64,000 nt of DNA from Marchantia polymorpha subsp. ruderalis (Eukaryota > Streptophyta > Marchantiopsida > Marchantiales > Marchantiaceae). Under the pieces are notes generated by a model. It worked only from the letters and a program-made list of their open reading frames with translations. It was not told the DNA's origin and searched no databases. Made by a program: the position numbers and the translations under genes. Location: the NCBI GenBank assembly GCA_037833965.1, contig AP031356.1:18932501-18996500 (forward strand), written 5' to 3'. Positions 12,150 to 24,121 of this stretch are shown here, in pieces (within the stretch, counting starts at the first letter, position 1; each line of letters begins with the position of its first letter).

Positions 12150-13480
12150 AGTTTTCAAAATTCTTTTGATTGATTTAGATTGTGACTAGATGTTAAGTTT
12201 GTTTGAGAGAATGACAAAAGTCTTAGATTAAATTAATAATGACTAAGGCTACTTTAATATGTATTTTGTAATTAACTTTGCAACAGTAAATTATTATGAG
12301 TGAAATGAGTCATGATGGAGGCATTAGTATTTGTCGAATTATGAAAGTATCAATCCAAAGACAAAATCACAATATGTATAGTTGTAAATGTCTTTTTCAA
12401 GATCTCAAATACTTGTTCTACTTTCACATTTCACTCAAGCTTGTCATTAAGAGTCAATCGGATTAATATAACAGCAAAATTGGAATAATTTTTAATAAAA
12501 ATTTGATAAAAGTTTGCAAAACCAAAGATATATTGTATATTTCAAATTGTAACTATTTTTTTCCATTTGATGTTTGACTTAATTTCCTTTGGATCCATAC
12601 ATAGATACTTAGGAAAAATGATGTATGAAAACAATTTGACTTTGGATAAGTGATATTTTTTCAGCTTGGCGTGTAGGTCAACAGTGAGCAATTTTTCTAA
12701 CATTTGTTAAACATGTTTGATGTGATGTTCTTCCTTCTTGGAATAATCTAATATCATTGAAAAAATAAACAACCAAATTTTGTAGAATTTCTCAAATAAC
12801 TTTGTTCATCAAGTGCTTGAAGACAACATGTGCATTGGTAAGATCAAAAGTCATGACATTCTTTTCAAAATTTCACTTACTAGTTTGAAACATTGTATTT
12901 CACTTGTTATCTCCTTTCATACTTACTCGGTTTTATGCTCCAAAAAGATCAATCTTGATGTGGATCTTTGTTTTACCAAGTTGATAAATTTTTTTGAAGA
13001 TAAGCGGCAATGGATCAAGATTCTTGATTATGACCTTGTTTTATCCATGATATTTCACGCACATCCAAAGAGAGTCGTTTTTCTTCTTCACAAATAAGAT
13101 GAAAGTTTCAACATTTGACATGGAATTTTGAATGAAGTTATATGCAAGATTTTCATCATAGTAATCTTGCAATAGACAATTCATTCTGGAAGAGATTGTA
13201 GATTGGTCCAAAAGAAGTTTGCATAATTTCTGAAGTTCAAATTAACAATAATAAGTAAAAAAAAATTGAATTAGGTTTATTCTTCTAAAAAATTTTCAAT
13301 AATTCTCATATTGGTAACTTGAGTGGTTGTCAAACAAGTGAAGATGTTGTAATTGCATAAATTGCAAATATATATTCATTCTTGGCGGCATTCATAAAGT
13401 CTCCAACCATCAACAAAACTTTGACTTGAACATGATATGAAAGTTTGAAATATTTTTAGAGTATCTAGAAAAAATATGAA
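12150..13480 (-). mobile_element. Decayed Ty3/gypsy pol relic (reverse transcriptase), copy A
   Basis: Minus-strand frames retain gypsy RT landmarks despite many stops. At about 12985-13070 one reads VIIKNLDPLPLIFKKIYQLG, equivalent to the family's VTIKNRYPLPRIDDLFDQL. At about 12790-12850 one reads VMTFDLTNAHVVFKHLMN, equivalent to MPFGLTNAPATFQRLMN. The order on the minus strand is correct for RT. A second relic at 21.4-22.9 kb aligns with it over the whole length, including its non-coding tail. This is an old AT-rich gypsy lineage, unrelated in composition to the GC-rich family later in the window. Confidence 0.65.
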
Positions 13481-15718
13481 AAACTATGATACAATAAGTT
13501 AACTTTTGCTTTTTTCTATCTATATAGTATGGTAAAAATTTGAAACCATTCACTATTTTAAAAAACTGAACTACCATTAAATTTAAAAAAAATTAAACCG
13601 TTTTTCAATTTGAGAGCAACCAAATTGACTTTCCATTAAGAAAAAATCCAAATGATTTTCAATTTGAAAATATCCAAAACTCACAATCACTATCTACAAC
13701 CTATGTGATATGTGTAAATTACAATCAAAGTTTATGCTTAATTGACATCCTTATCTCTGAATTTTATTAGTGCATACATGAAGTAACATTTTCAATAAAC
13801 TATTCTCATTTTATCTTTTGCTATGAGAATAAATTTTGCAAGAAAGAATACATTTTGAATTTAGAACCTTAGAGACTGATCAATTGTGGATTTAAACACA
13901 ATAGAAGAACTTATTTTTTGAATGACCAAACTCTCAAAACTACATCAAGTTTATCAAGACTTCCCTTCATAGTGGTTGACACATCATATTGTCATGTTGT
14001 TATTGGAGAAAAAGTGCTCCAATTTTGTGCTTTGTATTTGTTGCGTTGTTCATCAACTCGATATTGCACTAAAAAATGTCACGCATTAGATGTTGGAGTA
14101 GTTATTCTACAAGGTTGCACACGAGTTCTTATGCTTTTAGAGATAAACAAAGTCTTTATAAAAAATTGGGTTTCAAATGTCCCAAGTACACAATAAGATA
14201 AATTGCGTTTGGTGGTATATTTGCTCCTAGAACACAATTGATGATTCACGTGACTAACAAACGACCACTCAATAGTTGTTAAAGCAAAGCTGAATTATTG
14301 TAGAATTTTGAATCAATATTTTTTGAGCAGATCTCAATCATATTCTGTTGCCTTCAAAGTTAGTCATCTCTCAACCGCACCAAAGATTTTGAAGCTAACG
14401 ACATACATTGACATCGGTTTAGATATTTATTCTACTGCGGATGCTACGTTGAACAAATTGATTTCACCACGATCTTCCAGCAAGATGGTATGTTTGTCCA
14501 AATCTTTTTAGTCTTTTTGCACATACATCACTACCAAGGTTTGTGGGCAAATGATATGTACAACAAGCTTCTCAAAAACGAACAACAATAAGCATCAGAG
14601 GAAGTAGGCTTTCCACTGGCACCGCCGAATGCATGTCACTCAGAGCCTAGTTTCAACAACAATTTTATGGAATTGGAAGCAACTCTTGGGATGTCAAGAA
14701 GTGTCTTGCATTGTTTATAAGCGAGGTGGTATATCAAAATCTTGCACTATGGCATGCTAGTTGTCTACTCGTGACCTCTACAACAAGAACACTTTCTTCA
14801 ACGAGGCATGGGATTGTTTGATGTTGCGCTTCATGCATTTTGCGCCATATTTGCGGTTGTCTTGCAAACAAACTTTCCAAATACCACATAGCTTGAAATT
14901 TTCTTCTCCATCATCAAATGGGATAAAGAATACCGCCACACCAGCTTGAAGAGACTTTACTTGGCGGGTATTATACACGCAAAGCAATTCAAAACTCTAA
15001 AAACTAATATCGCCAAGCTATCTTAAGAATAGTTAAATTACAGTTCATGCAAGACTTAATTTATGTGCCTGAATCTGATCCTGGCAGACCTGGAATTTGC
15101 CAGGCCTGTGATTGCTGCTACATTTACATAGGGTCAAGGGATCAAAGGACCAATCATGACCAAGGCGGATCAGTCGTGCTCCAGTTAAACTGTTGTATGA
15201 GTCTAAAGCGGCTAAGACGCAAGACTGGCCTTCAGAAAACTTCGGATTTCTGGTGACTGTAAAACAGTGAGCGAGGTAGAGTTGCTGCTAAGTGCAAACC
15301 AACTTTAGTACAAGATATATTTGACACACAAGGGACGTGATGCATGACGGCAAGAAATCTCGACATACGTAAATATCAAATGGAGTTCGAGAATAAACAC
15401 TAAGTCTGCATAGATGACTATGAAATCAAAGGGAGTAGCGAAACTTTGTTCATTGAAGAGGATGCAAAAATCCAGAAACAAAGATAAGTTTAGATGGATG
15501 TGGTTGACCACTCTACGCTTCTATATCTTACGGCAGGTTGTAAACAGCTTCAAACATTCTGCTCTGTAGACTCGCACAAGTTGGGGTACGGCATATGCGG
15601 TGATGAACGTAAGAAAATTTATGCGAATTGGGTGCAGATGCACAACCGCTTACACATCAGTTGTATACTATGCACGTTGCAGCTGAGTTATATTCATCAA
15701 AATTGTAGGGATCTGAAT
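13481..15718. other. Unassigned sequence left of LTR 1
   Basis: Mostly AT-rich, becoming moderate in GC after about 14.5 kb. Plus-strand open frames at 13918-14196 (92 codons), 14308-14511 and 14761-14949 have no recognisable motif. At 14570-14980 several short plus-strand frames would have to be joined, suggesting a decayed coding sequence of unknown type. Nothing can be named. Confidence 0.4.
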
Positions 15719-16669
15719 CCCCATGTAATAACCCACCAAAGGCTAAAACTGCAATATAGTGATAAAAGGGTCGAACCCACAGGGATAGAGGTAACACACA
15801 GAGTACAAAGTGTCACGTTTTAACAGACTATTGAAGAGTTTGAATTCTCAAGCGACTGTCACTCCCAGAAATACTGCAGTGCTCAACTCGGAGGTCAATC
15901 GGAGGATGCACAGTGCAGCGTAGTTCACTCAACACACACCTGAAACTATAGAAACACAACTCAGAGGTCGGTTAGGACCTCTACTTCAAGATTTCAGGGG
16001 GAAAGTCTCTCACGAGTATATTCAGCAGATCTGCAGGTAGTGACTTCCAACTCCGGCTTTTACAACCCTTCCACTAGTTTCTGCTAGCGCAGGGAATCCG
16101 GGTTGGACTTCCTACTTCGGATCGAAGTCACTCACACGCGGTGAACAACACTCTCAACTCACAAAACGCGTAGAGAATACAGGTCCAAACTTAGCAACTC
16201 AACTGAGAAAAGATCCAGTAGCACACCATAACAGTCTATTGACGAGTTTGAATTCTCAGGCACTAGTCATTCCCAGAAGTACTACAGAGGTTTGCCCCGA
16301 GGGCACCTTCTGCAGCGTAACCTGAATTGATAACCAAGGCTTACTTGAAATAACAAAACTTCACTTTGGCATTCAGGGGAAACATCCCAAAGGAGTACAA
16401 TCAGGAGCAATCACTCGAAAGTGTAAGGGGGAACTGTTCAAGTATCTAACTAGTAACTAGCTTTGAGCATTGGCAATCACCCGCAGGTGTAGATCCAAAC
16501 TACTCAAGTCTCTAACCAGTACACTAGCTCTGAACATTCGGCCGAAGGCCTTCAGCTACAAAATGCGGATCGCCAAGCTGTAGCTCCTCTTGCGCGGTGA
16601 CAGAACTAAGGACACAAACATGCAGAGAAAATGAGTTCCTGATCTGCACTTCCGAAACTGGAAGAATCC

Positions 16670-16698
16670 CAAGGCAAGACGCCTTGAACTACTTTATA
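16670..16698 (-). promoter_or_regulatory. TATA box and adjacent hairpin of LTR 1
   Basis: On the minus strand, TATAAA (16698-16693) is followed 6 bp later by CAAGGC-GTCTT-GCCTTG (16686-16670), a 6-bp stem with a 5-nt loop. The same arrangement occurs in every LTR copy that retains this region. Confidence 0.6.
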
Positions 16699-16829
16699 CC
16701 TTCTAAGTCCTAACTAACACTATACTACACTACACTGCACTGCACTACTCTGCGGCACGCTGCGCTACACTACACTACGCTGCAGCACTACACTGCAGGA
16801 CGCTGCACTACACTGCAGGACGCTGCAGG

Positions 16830-19277
16830 TCACCTACTGTGTCTCCTGCGCGACAGACTGCCACGCGCTAACTCCCTACCCGACCAGTCATCGGCTCGAC
16901 TGCGCAACCCCAGCTGCCAAAGTATCGCAGTCACCTCTAACTCGAGGTTCGCAATGACGTCCCACGACCTCGTAAGAAAAACATCTAACTTCTTTGCTAC
17001 CCGCCGCCGGCTCCGACTGTCACCCGACATCAAGGCCGCCGCACGCAACTCTAACTCGCGCTGTGTGAGTTTCTCCTGCGCAGCCACTTCCCAGTGAGTG
17101 TAACCTCTAAGACAACGATTCACCCGCTCCATCAACTCCTCTCGCGTGCGATCTGACTCTCTTCGGTTGTCGCCTGCGAACTCTACTAATTGCATCTCTG
17201 CCTCCGCCCGTTGCGTCCTTAATTCGCCGCACTGCGATTGCAGTTGACGAATTAAGTCTTCATCCGCCTGGCGTGCGAGCTGACACTGTTCCAGTAATCG
17301 TGTCTAACGCATGAGCTCCTCTAACAAGATGCGATTCCGAGTTTGCTCAGAATCGAGCTCATCCGCGAGCATCGACTGCTCCTTGGCGAATTCCTTCCTC
17401 GTCTCTTCAAACTTCTCATCTCGCGTCTTGCTGACTACCTTCTGCAACTTCAGCGAGAGATAAATGTGCCCACGCAGGACCTCATTCTTCAATCGCAGAT
17501 CCTTAATTGTATCATCCAAGGCAACCAACAATCTACTGGTCCTGACCTTGGTGCGCTTCCGCTTGCGCACGAATTCGATGTCGGACCCAGGATTGCGGGG
17601 GTCAGCGTACTTCACCATCTTGCGGTCGAGGTACTGCAGCAGAGGTACCACTTGCCCGCACAAAACTCCTGTCGGGGTGCCTTGCACCAACTTCTCTCCT
17701 TGCTCCGCCGAGGTCGACTCCTCTTCCTCATCCTCCGAATTGAGGATTATAGTCGCCATGGAATTCTCCGGCGATTCCTGGGAGTTGAGTTGCGTGGCTT
17801 CTGCTGCTGTCGCCGCACTCCTCCCTGCCAAAATGTCTAAGGCGGTGGGGGATCCTGTCTTCGACAAGTTCGCACCGTCCGCCCGATCTGTCGCTACCCA
17901 AGCCGCAGCGCTGAAGGCGTCTACCGCCGAAGGCGCTTGAGCCGAAGGCGGTTGTGCTGAAGGCACACGTGTCTCCCCCTTCTCTCCGTCGTCTTCCTTC
18001 TCACATTGGGCTTCAGCCGGCGGCGCACCTTCCGGCGGATCTTCCGCCGAAGGCTCTTGCCCTGAAGGCTCCCTACTCACAATCTCTTGAGCCGAAGGCG
18101 TAACTTCCGCCGGCTCCTTTCCCTTCCTCCGCTGTGCCGAAGGCTCCAACCCCGAAGGCGAGTCTGCGAACGGTACTTGCGCGGAACACCTATCCGCTGC
18201 CGGCACGATTGTCGGTGCCGCGTGTCGTCTCTCCTGACCCGAAGGCCGTCTTGCTTTCGCCGAAGGCGTTCGTGCCTTCGGCACAGGAAGGTCTGCTGAC
18301 CTCTCTGCAGTTGACCTGCTACGATCCTCCCCCGAGGATGGTGAGTTCCTTCCCTCTACAGCACGTCCCGTCTCCGCGCTTTTGGTAGGCAACACGAGCC
18401 TGCATGTCTTCTGCTTAGGCCGACTGCAGAGCTCTGCCAGTGGCCGCTTCCGTTTGAGAGCAGCATACTCGCGTTGCTGGCTCTTCTCTGCTCCTCCCCA
18501 TCTTCGCTTCCGCGACACTTGTGCTACGAGCGATTCTTCCTTGGCCCTTGGTTGGGTTGGTGGCGTGCAGGCAGAAGTCTCGTCTTCGTCGGTGTCGACC
18601 TCGACGTCCTTCACGTACCGCTCCGGATTGCTACGCGACAGCAATGGAAATTGCATCCGCTCGGTCGCTGTCAAACAACCCATCGACCGATAGAAATTTA
18701 TCAAGAAGGGAGAAAGGTGGTTGATCGATCCACCCTTCTCTTCGAACGCATGCTGCCTCGTTATCTTTCACAGAATGCGAGCCCAGTGAATCGGAGCTCC
18801 GGCCAACGCCAGCTCCACGAATGCCACCTGCCAAGAAGTTATGTAGGTGGTTCTGTGCGGCTGCAAGAGTTGAAGAAGTGCTACCGCGACATTTCTGCGG
18901 TAGCGATCCTTGTAGTCCCGGTTCTTGTACCCGTTCTTGTTGGACTTGCTGCTCTTGAAAAGGGACGCGAAGAAAATCTCCTCTTCCTTCGTGACCTTGA
19001 TGCTTTCGCTGTCGAAGAGGAGATACCCGTCCTCTCCCGCACATCTCCCCAACACTTGTTCCTAGTCAGTGATGACCCATCGCTCTACGTGCGGTCGAAA
19101 TCCGCGTGTAGGTTGGTCCCTCTCCTTCTGCCACTCGCGCACCATGTCCTGGCACACGTAATTCCATCCCCACAGGAGGAAATTGAGCTTCATCACAGTC
19201 AGGTCGTGCTGGAAAGCGCGCAGCCCAATCTGCGGAAGCTTCAGCAGAATCATCCGCAGCTGTGTCGCCTTCGACAT
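16830..19277 (-). pseudogene. U3 reading frame of LTR 1, broken by three in-frame stops
   Basis: A single minus-strand frame runs the full length with no frameshift. Three codons have become stops: at 19062 (W in paralogues, after WVITD), 18768 (W in paralogue 6, after HWARIL) and 17304 (Q, after ILLEELMR). The frame starts at the conserved methionine in KNAMSK (19277) and remains open upstream to 19502. Domains match the intact copies: an N-terminal conserved block (PQIGLRAF, LLWGWNY, RDYKDRYRR), a long Ser/Pro/Ala/Glu-rich region with repeated PSAxxPSA, the acidic MATIILNSEDEEEE, the VPLLQYLDRK block, a coiled coil, and the C-terminal GYTHWEVAAQEKL domain. All three changes are explained by C-to-T or G-to-A transitions. 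Confidence 0.8.
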
Positions 19278-20501
19278 CGCGTTCTTGAAATTGCACTGTG
19301 CAAACTCTCCTCTGCTATGGCCAAACTTCTTGCGCGCGGATGCGATTCCTCTCCGAGCTCCACACTCACTCAATTCCCGCGGTCGCGCACTCAACTCTCT
19401 CTCTGCCTTGCAATTCTCCGCGCGTCGCCTTCTCTTCTGATTTCTCTCTGCCAAATTGTCTGCGCGCGCAGCTCTTGCGAGAAATTGAAAACGCAATCTC
19501 AAGAATGAGTCGCCCGCCTATGGCTCACAAGATTTCATCGTCGACACTTGGCCGTGGGGATCGACCCACTTGATTACTGCACCGACTTGGAGGCGTAACG
19601 GCCCCCCTCTCACACGCTCGACTTCACGCTCCGCCGCTGTGCGGATTCGCACGCTCGAAAATTGAATTTGATTTCACCCGTCGTCCGTCGACGTAGCCCT
19701 GTTTGCGCAGCGTCGAAGGCGTCTCGCCGACTCGCATCTTTGTCCTTTCCCGCACCGCCGAAGGCGTTGTTCCGCAGCGTCGAAGGCGTATGTCCGTCGA
19801 CGTAGGTGCATCGCCGAAGGCACTTGTGCCGAAGGCATTGACCGCAGTCAACTGGTCTTGTCCTTTCTGTTGTTCACTCTTATCCCTCCGAAGGCGCCAT
19901 TGCCGCAGGAGTTCCGTTCCGCCGAAGGCGCACATGTCCGTATCGTCGAAGGCGGACCGTACGGAGTTGCTTGCTCCGAAGGCGTTGACCTAATCGTGAT
20001 GCGCTGGCGCCAAAGGCGCTCGTACGAAGGAGTTCACCCCCGAAGGCGTTGACCTAGGGCCGAAGGCGGCTCGTCCGTCGACCTAGCCCTTCCGCCGAAG
20101 GCGCTCCCTCTCAGTATCTTCCGACAATCATAACTCCTTGATCCCTTATCCGTTTCAAGCATTCTTGGGCTCGTTAGACGAAAGAGTTCTTTCCAACGAA
20201 ATCCTAACGAAGTCAAGGCGTTATGAAATGAATAAATTCTGAGGGATTTCCCTGGCGCCGAAGGCTTATTCTCCGCCTTCGCCGAAGGGGATTCCCTTCA
20301 GAATCGGTCATTCGAGCCGGGGCGCCTGTCCCGGACATTGCGCCCAACTCCTGGATTTTACGAGATTCTACAAGACCCGTGATTATCCATTTTCACTCTA
20401 TTTAAATGTACCGATTAATATTTACAATTGTTGCTGCGGTACTGTTTTCCAAAAATGTTCTAAATTCCGCACAAAAACAAAAAGTGGGTTACCACACCCC
20501 A

Positions 20502-21446
20502 TAACCTACGGAAAATCACAGTCCACACATCATACAAACACAAGCATTTGTTGACGAGGTTGAGCTTGAAAGCCTAGTCCCTGCGAACTCCTCAATGAAG
20601 GCAGTTCGAGTATATATATCCAAGATCAGATTCAGACTTGACCTTCCTACCGTCATTACAAGGTTTAAGTCTAGTGAGAACTACACACAGGAAAAAATCA
20701 CTCCTGTTCCTGAGCAAGACTACCACTTCTTCACAGATGATTCCCACTCTCTATTTGTCTCCCCGTTTTCCCTCTTGACCATTCTTGAAATCCTTATCGC
20801 TGTAATGCATTGCCTTATATCATCCTGACTTATAATGGTAATAAATCAGAATGAATCGAAGCCGTCTATTCCTACACAGCCCATAGGATATCGAGTCAAC
20901 AACGAGCTATGACTACACGACAAATACTCAAAAAGAGAAAATGACATGAACCTGATATCTCACAGCAATGTGGCTTGAGGCTTGTGGCAATGTGGCCACA
21001 ATGTGGCTTGATTGATGTCACGTTACACTATCTCTAGGCGGGACTGATTCATATCAGTTCATTCCACAAACTCAGGGTTATCCTTTGGAATGAATAGATC
21101 ACCAAATATAATCGTCAACTTTGTCTTCGTAATCTGAGCAGATGATGATGTGCGTAGCTGGTGCAGTGCATATCTGACATCGCTTCAGACGCGACCTCTT
21201 CGACTTTAGTTCGTAATCGTTCACTCGAGCTCGTCACCAGTGGAAACGGATGCAGTTATGGAATCTCGTGGGCGTGTCTGTGTATGGTGCTTTTGAGCAT
21301 CAGCCTCGTGAGGCGGATTTGTTGGAACGTCGCTTGGTCCCAAAGTGAGGGAGGTCCTTTCTGTCATTTTGTACGTCAACATGATGACAAAATTGAATCG
21401 CATAAGCAATATACTCCAACAAGCTTGTTGATAATTCAATACATTA
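20502..21446. other. Unassigned sequence right of LTR 1
   Basis: Moderate GC, continuous with the sequence left of LTR 1 across the CCCCA duplication. Open frames at 20595-20828 (plus) and 21161-21538 (plus) have no recognisable domain. No transposon ends are seen. Confidence 0.4.
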
Positions 21447-22870
21447 GTAGACATGAAAAACTCAAGGTGTTTGTGATTGGTGTAGATTGTGACAAGATGT
21501 TGAGCTACTTTAAGAAAATGATGGCACTCTTAAATTGAGTGAAAAATGACTAGGATCACCTTGTTGTGAATTTTGTAATTGATCTGGCAGCAATGAACAC
21601 ATGTGAGTGAAACGTTACAGGATGGAGACAACCAATTTTGTTGGATTCTCAAAGTTCACTCCAAGAACAGAATCAAAAGCATTTATTTATGGAAAAAATG
21701 GCTTTTGAAAGTCGAAATGAATAGTAGTTTATGTTGTTGGTATTGACTTTTTTGAGGCTTCAAATACTTCATCTACTTTTTCATTTCAGTCAAGCTTGAT
21801 TTTATGAATCAATTGACTTTACGAATCAATTGGAATTAACAAAACATCAATCTTAAAATAATTTTGGATAAAAATTTGATAGAATTTGCAAAACCAAGTA
21901 AACATTATACATTTCAAACGCCATTCTGTTTTTTTCATTTAATGAATTCATCCTTTAGATCCTTTCAACAAATGATGTAGCCCAAGGATTTGACTATGGG
22001 TAGATGGAAGACACATACTTTTAGCTTAGCGTATAGGCTAGCAGTGACCAAATTCTCTAATATTAGTGAGACATGTTTAATGTGCTATTTTTCATGCTTG
22101 GAGAAAACCAATATATCCTTGAGATAACAAAGGTAAAAATTATGTGGAGTTACTTAGATAATGTTGTTCATCAAGTGCCAAAAGACTTCACATGCATTGG
22201 AAAACCAAAAGTCATGAAATCATATTTAAAATATCACTACCTAGTTAAGAACAATGTCTTCCATTTGTCACCTTCTTTGATTTGTATTAGGTTTTATGCT
22301 TCACAAAGATCAATCTTTGTGTGGATATTTGCTTGATCAAGTTGGTCAAAAAGTCTTGAGATAAGCGGCAATTGATACCATTTTTTTTATTATGAACCTG
22401 TTTAATCCACTGTAGATCAATCACATTTTAAAAGGGTTGTTTTTTCTTCTTGAAAGATAGTAAAGAGCTTCAACATGTGACTTAGAGTGTGATATGAAGT
22501 TCTTTGCTAGGTTTTCATCAAAGTAATCTTGCAATGAGATAATTCGCTTTTAGGAAGGTTGTAGATTGGACCAAAAGAAAATTTCGCACATTTTTGAAAT
22601 TCAATGTCACAATAAGAAGATCAATGCTAAGGAAGTGTATTGTTTCAAAAATACGTTTCAATACTTCTCATATTTTGTTGGTAACTTGATTGTTTAAATA
22701 GATGCAGATGTTGTAATTGCATAAATTGCAAATATATATCCAAACACAAACCATCAATCAAACATTGAACTTGCAACATTGACATGGTATATATAGTAGT
22801 TTGAAACGATTCTAGGGTGGCTTGACAAAATATGAAAAACTCTGATCCAATATGTTGAATTTTTTTTTCC
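21447..22870 (-). mobile_element. Decayed Ty3/gypsy pol relic (reverse transcriptase), copy B
   Basis: Paralogue of the relic at 12.2-13.5 kb. The minus strand at about 22290-22390 reads NGYQLPLISRLFDQLDQA followed by TKIDL, a clear match to the gypsy RT segment preceding the DLRSGYHQ motif. The similarity to copy A begins at TAGACATGAA (21447 and 12143) and continues past the RT into non-coding sequence, so the two come from one element family. Stops and frameshifts exclude function. Confidence 0.65.
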
Positions 22871-23560
22871 ATCTATACTTGAGTTAATCATCTCTAATCA
22901 AAAGAGAAATAAAGTGAGTATTAGAGTAAAAACTAATCATATAAAACAAAATAGTATTTTACGTATTGTGACTTTCTAGTATAGTGTGTAAGGATTTAGT
23001 TTTTTGAGTGAAATATCTTGATTTCAAGAGCTTACTATCAATTATTTATAATGTTAGAGCGTAATTTTTAAGGACTATAGAAAGGTTATGATGTCTTACA
23101 AGATTTTTATCTATAAAAGAAAGCAAAATCTCTGCAATCTAACTAGTTTTTTTTTTTTTTGTTATGTGGATAAAAATATTAAAACAATGACGTGACGTGG
23201 CAACACTTGCTGGCTGCAAGGTCCCAAATATGTTTGTTGATGTTGTTTTTTATCAAATTTTCTAGTATCTTGGCTCAAATGTGCTTCAAGTGTATCAAAA
23301 TTTTTGTGGCTTTGGACTTTGAGGTTCTAAAGGGCATTTTTAATAACTCTGATACTTAAATCTATTTTAAAAATTCAAATACTACTCGCAACATAATTTT
23401 TTGTCTTATTTGATTAGCTGTTTAACTCTCAAAGTGTCAATTTGCATGGACTCTAGGTTTGAAGTGTGTGAGCACAAAAATGTGCTCACATGTCTTTTTA
23501 ACCTTATAAGAGTTAAAATTTTGGATTTAAGCTATTCCAAAATTATGCTTGGGGTTTTCT
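22871..23560. other. AT-rich spacer, no gene seen
   Basis: AT-rich with a T14 run near 23147. No open frame with a recognisable motif. Confidence 0.5.
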
Positions 23561-23639
23561 GAAAGTCTTGGCAAGATTAGGAGTTGGTGTAATGGCTAGT
23601 AGGCAAAGGTGCGGAAGCGGGCCTTTGGGGCAAGGTCTT

Positions 23640-24121
23640 TGGCGAAGTGCCTTCGGTGAAGTCCCTTCGGGGAAAGGCCTTTGGCGAAACAGTGAAACTC
23701 TCATAACGTTTTCAATTTGTGACTCCTTGACTCAATTAAGGTCTTGTTGGAAAGAGCTCGCAACGCTCGTTCCAACGAGACCAAGAACTCTTGAAACGGA
23801 TAAGGAATCACTGAGTTATGAGTGTCGGAAATTATTGATGGGAAGGGTTAAGGCGAGTTCGGCGACGGACGTCTTTGACGACGGACGCCTTCGGCGGTAG
23901 CAGGCCTTCGGGGCAAGGGCCTTTGGCGGTAGCATGCCTTCGGGGCAAGGCTTTCGGCGGAGAAGTGAAACCGTCATAACTTTCTCAATTCATAACGCCT
24001 TGACCCAGTTATGGTCTCGTTGGAAAGAACTCGACCCGCTCGTTCCAACAAGCTCAAAAACTCTTGAAACGCATCAGTCATCACTGAGTTATGAGCGTCG
24101 AAAGCGGCTGATATGGTTAGG
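23640..24121 (+). repeat. Left half of an LTR-derived tandem array interrupted by LTR 2
   Basis: Two units of about 270 bp, each with CATAACGTTTTCAATT, a hairpin-forming GGTCTCGTTGGAA...TTCCAACGAGACC module, GAAACGGAT and GAGTTATGAG, separated by GGCCTTCGGCG-rich spacers. The same unit occurs once in U3 of the family's LTRs, so the array is an amplified piece of U3. It continues at 29501 after the inserted LTR 2. Confidence 0.7.

Larger units (their letters stand above)
15724..20496 (-). mobile_element. Solo LTR 1 (4.77 kb) with target duplication CCCCA
   Basis: Read on the minus strand it starts TGTGGTAACCCACTTTTTG (20496) and ends GGGTTATTACA (15724). It is flanked by a perfect 5-bp duplication CCCCA at 15719-15723 and 20497-20501, so it is a complete solo LTR produced by insertion and LTR-LTR recombination. 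It contains, in order on the minus strand, a CGAAGGC-rich leader, the U3 reading frame (19277 to 16830), a TATA box (16693-16698) and an R-U5-like segment of about 950 bp. Its terminus begins TGTGGTAAC rather than TGTGGTACC, marking the same subgroup as LTR 6. Confidence 0.88.

Noticed and set aside
18474-19508. Plus-strand frame of 344 codons across LTR 1
   Set aside because: It lies antisense to the well-supported U3 frame and shares no similarity with any other copy read on that strand.
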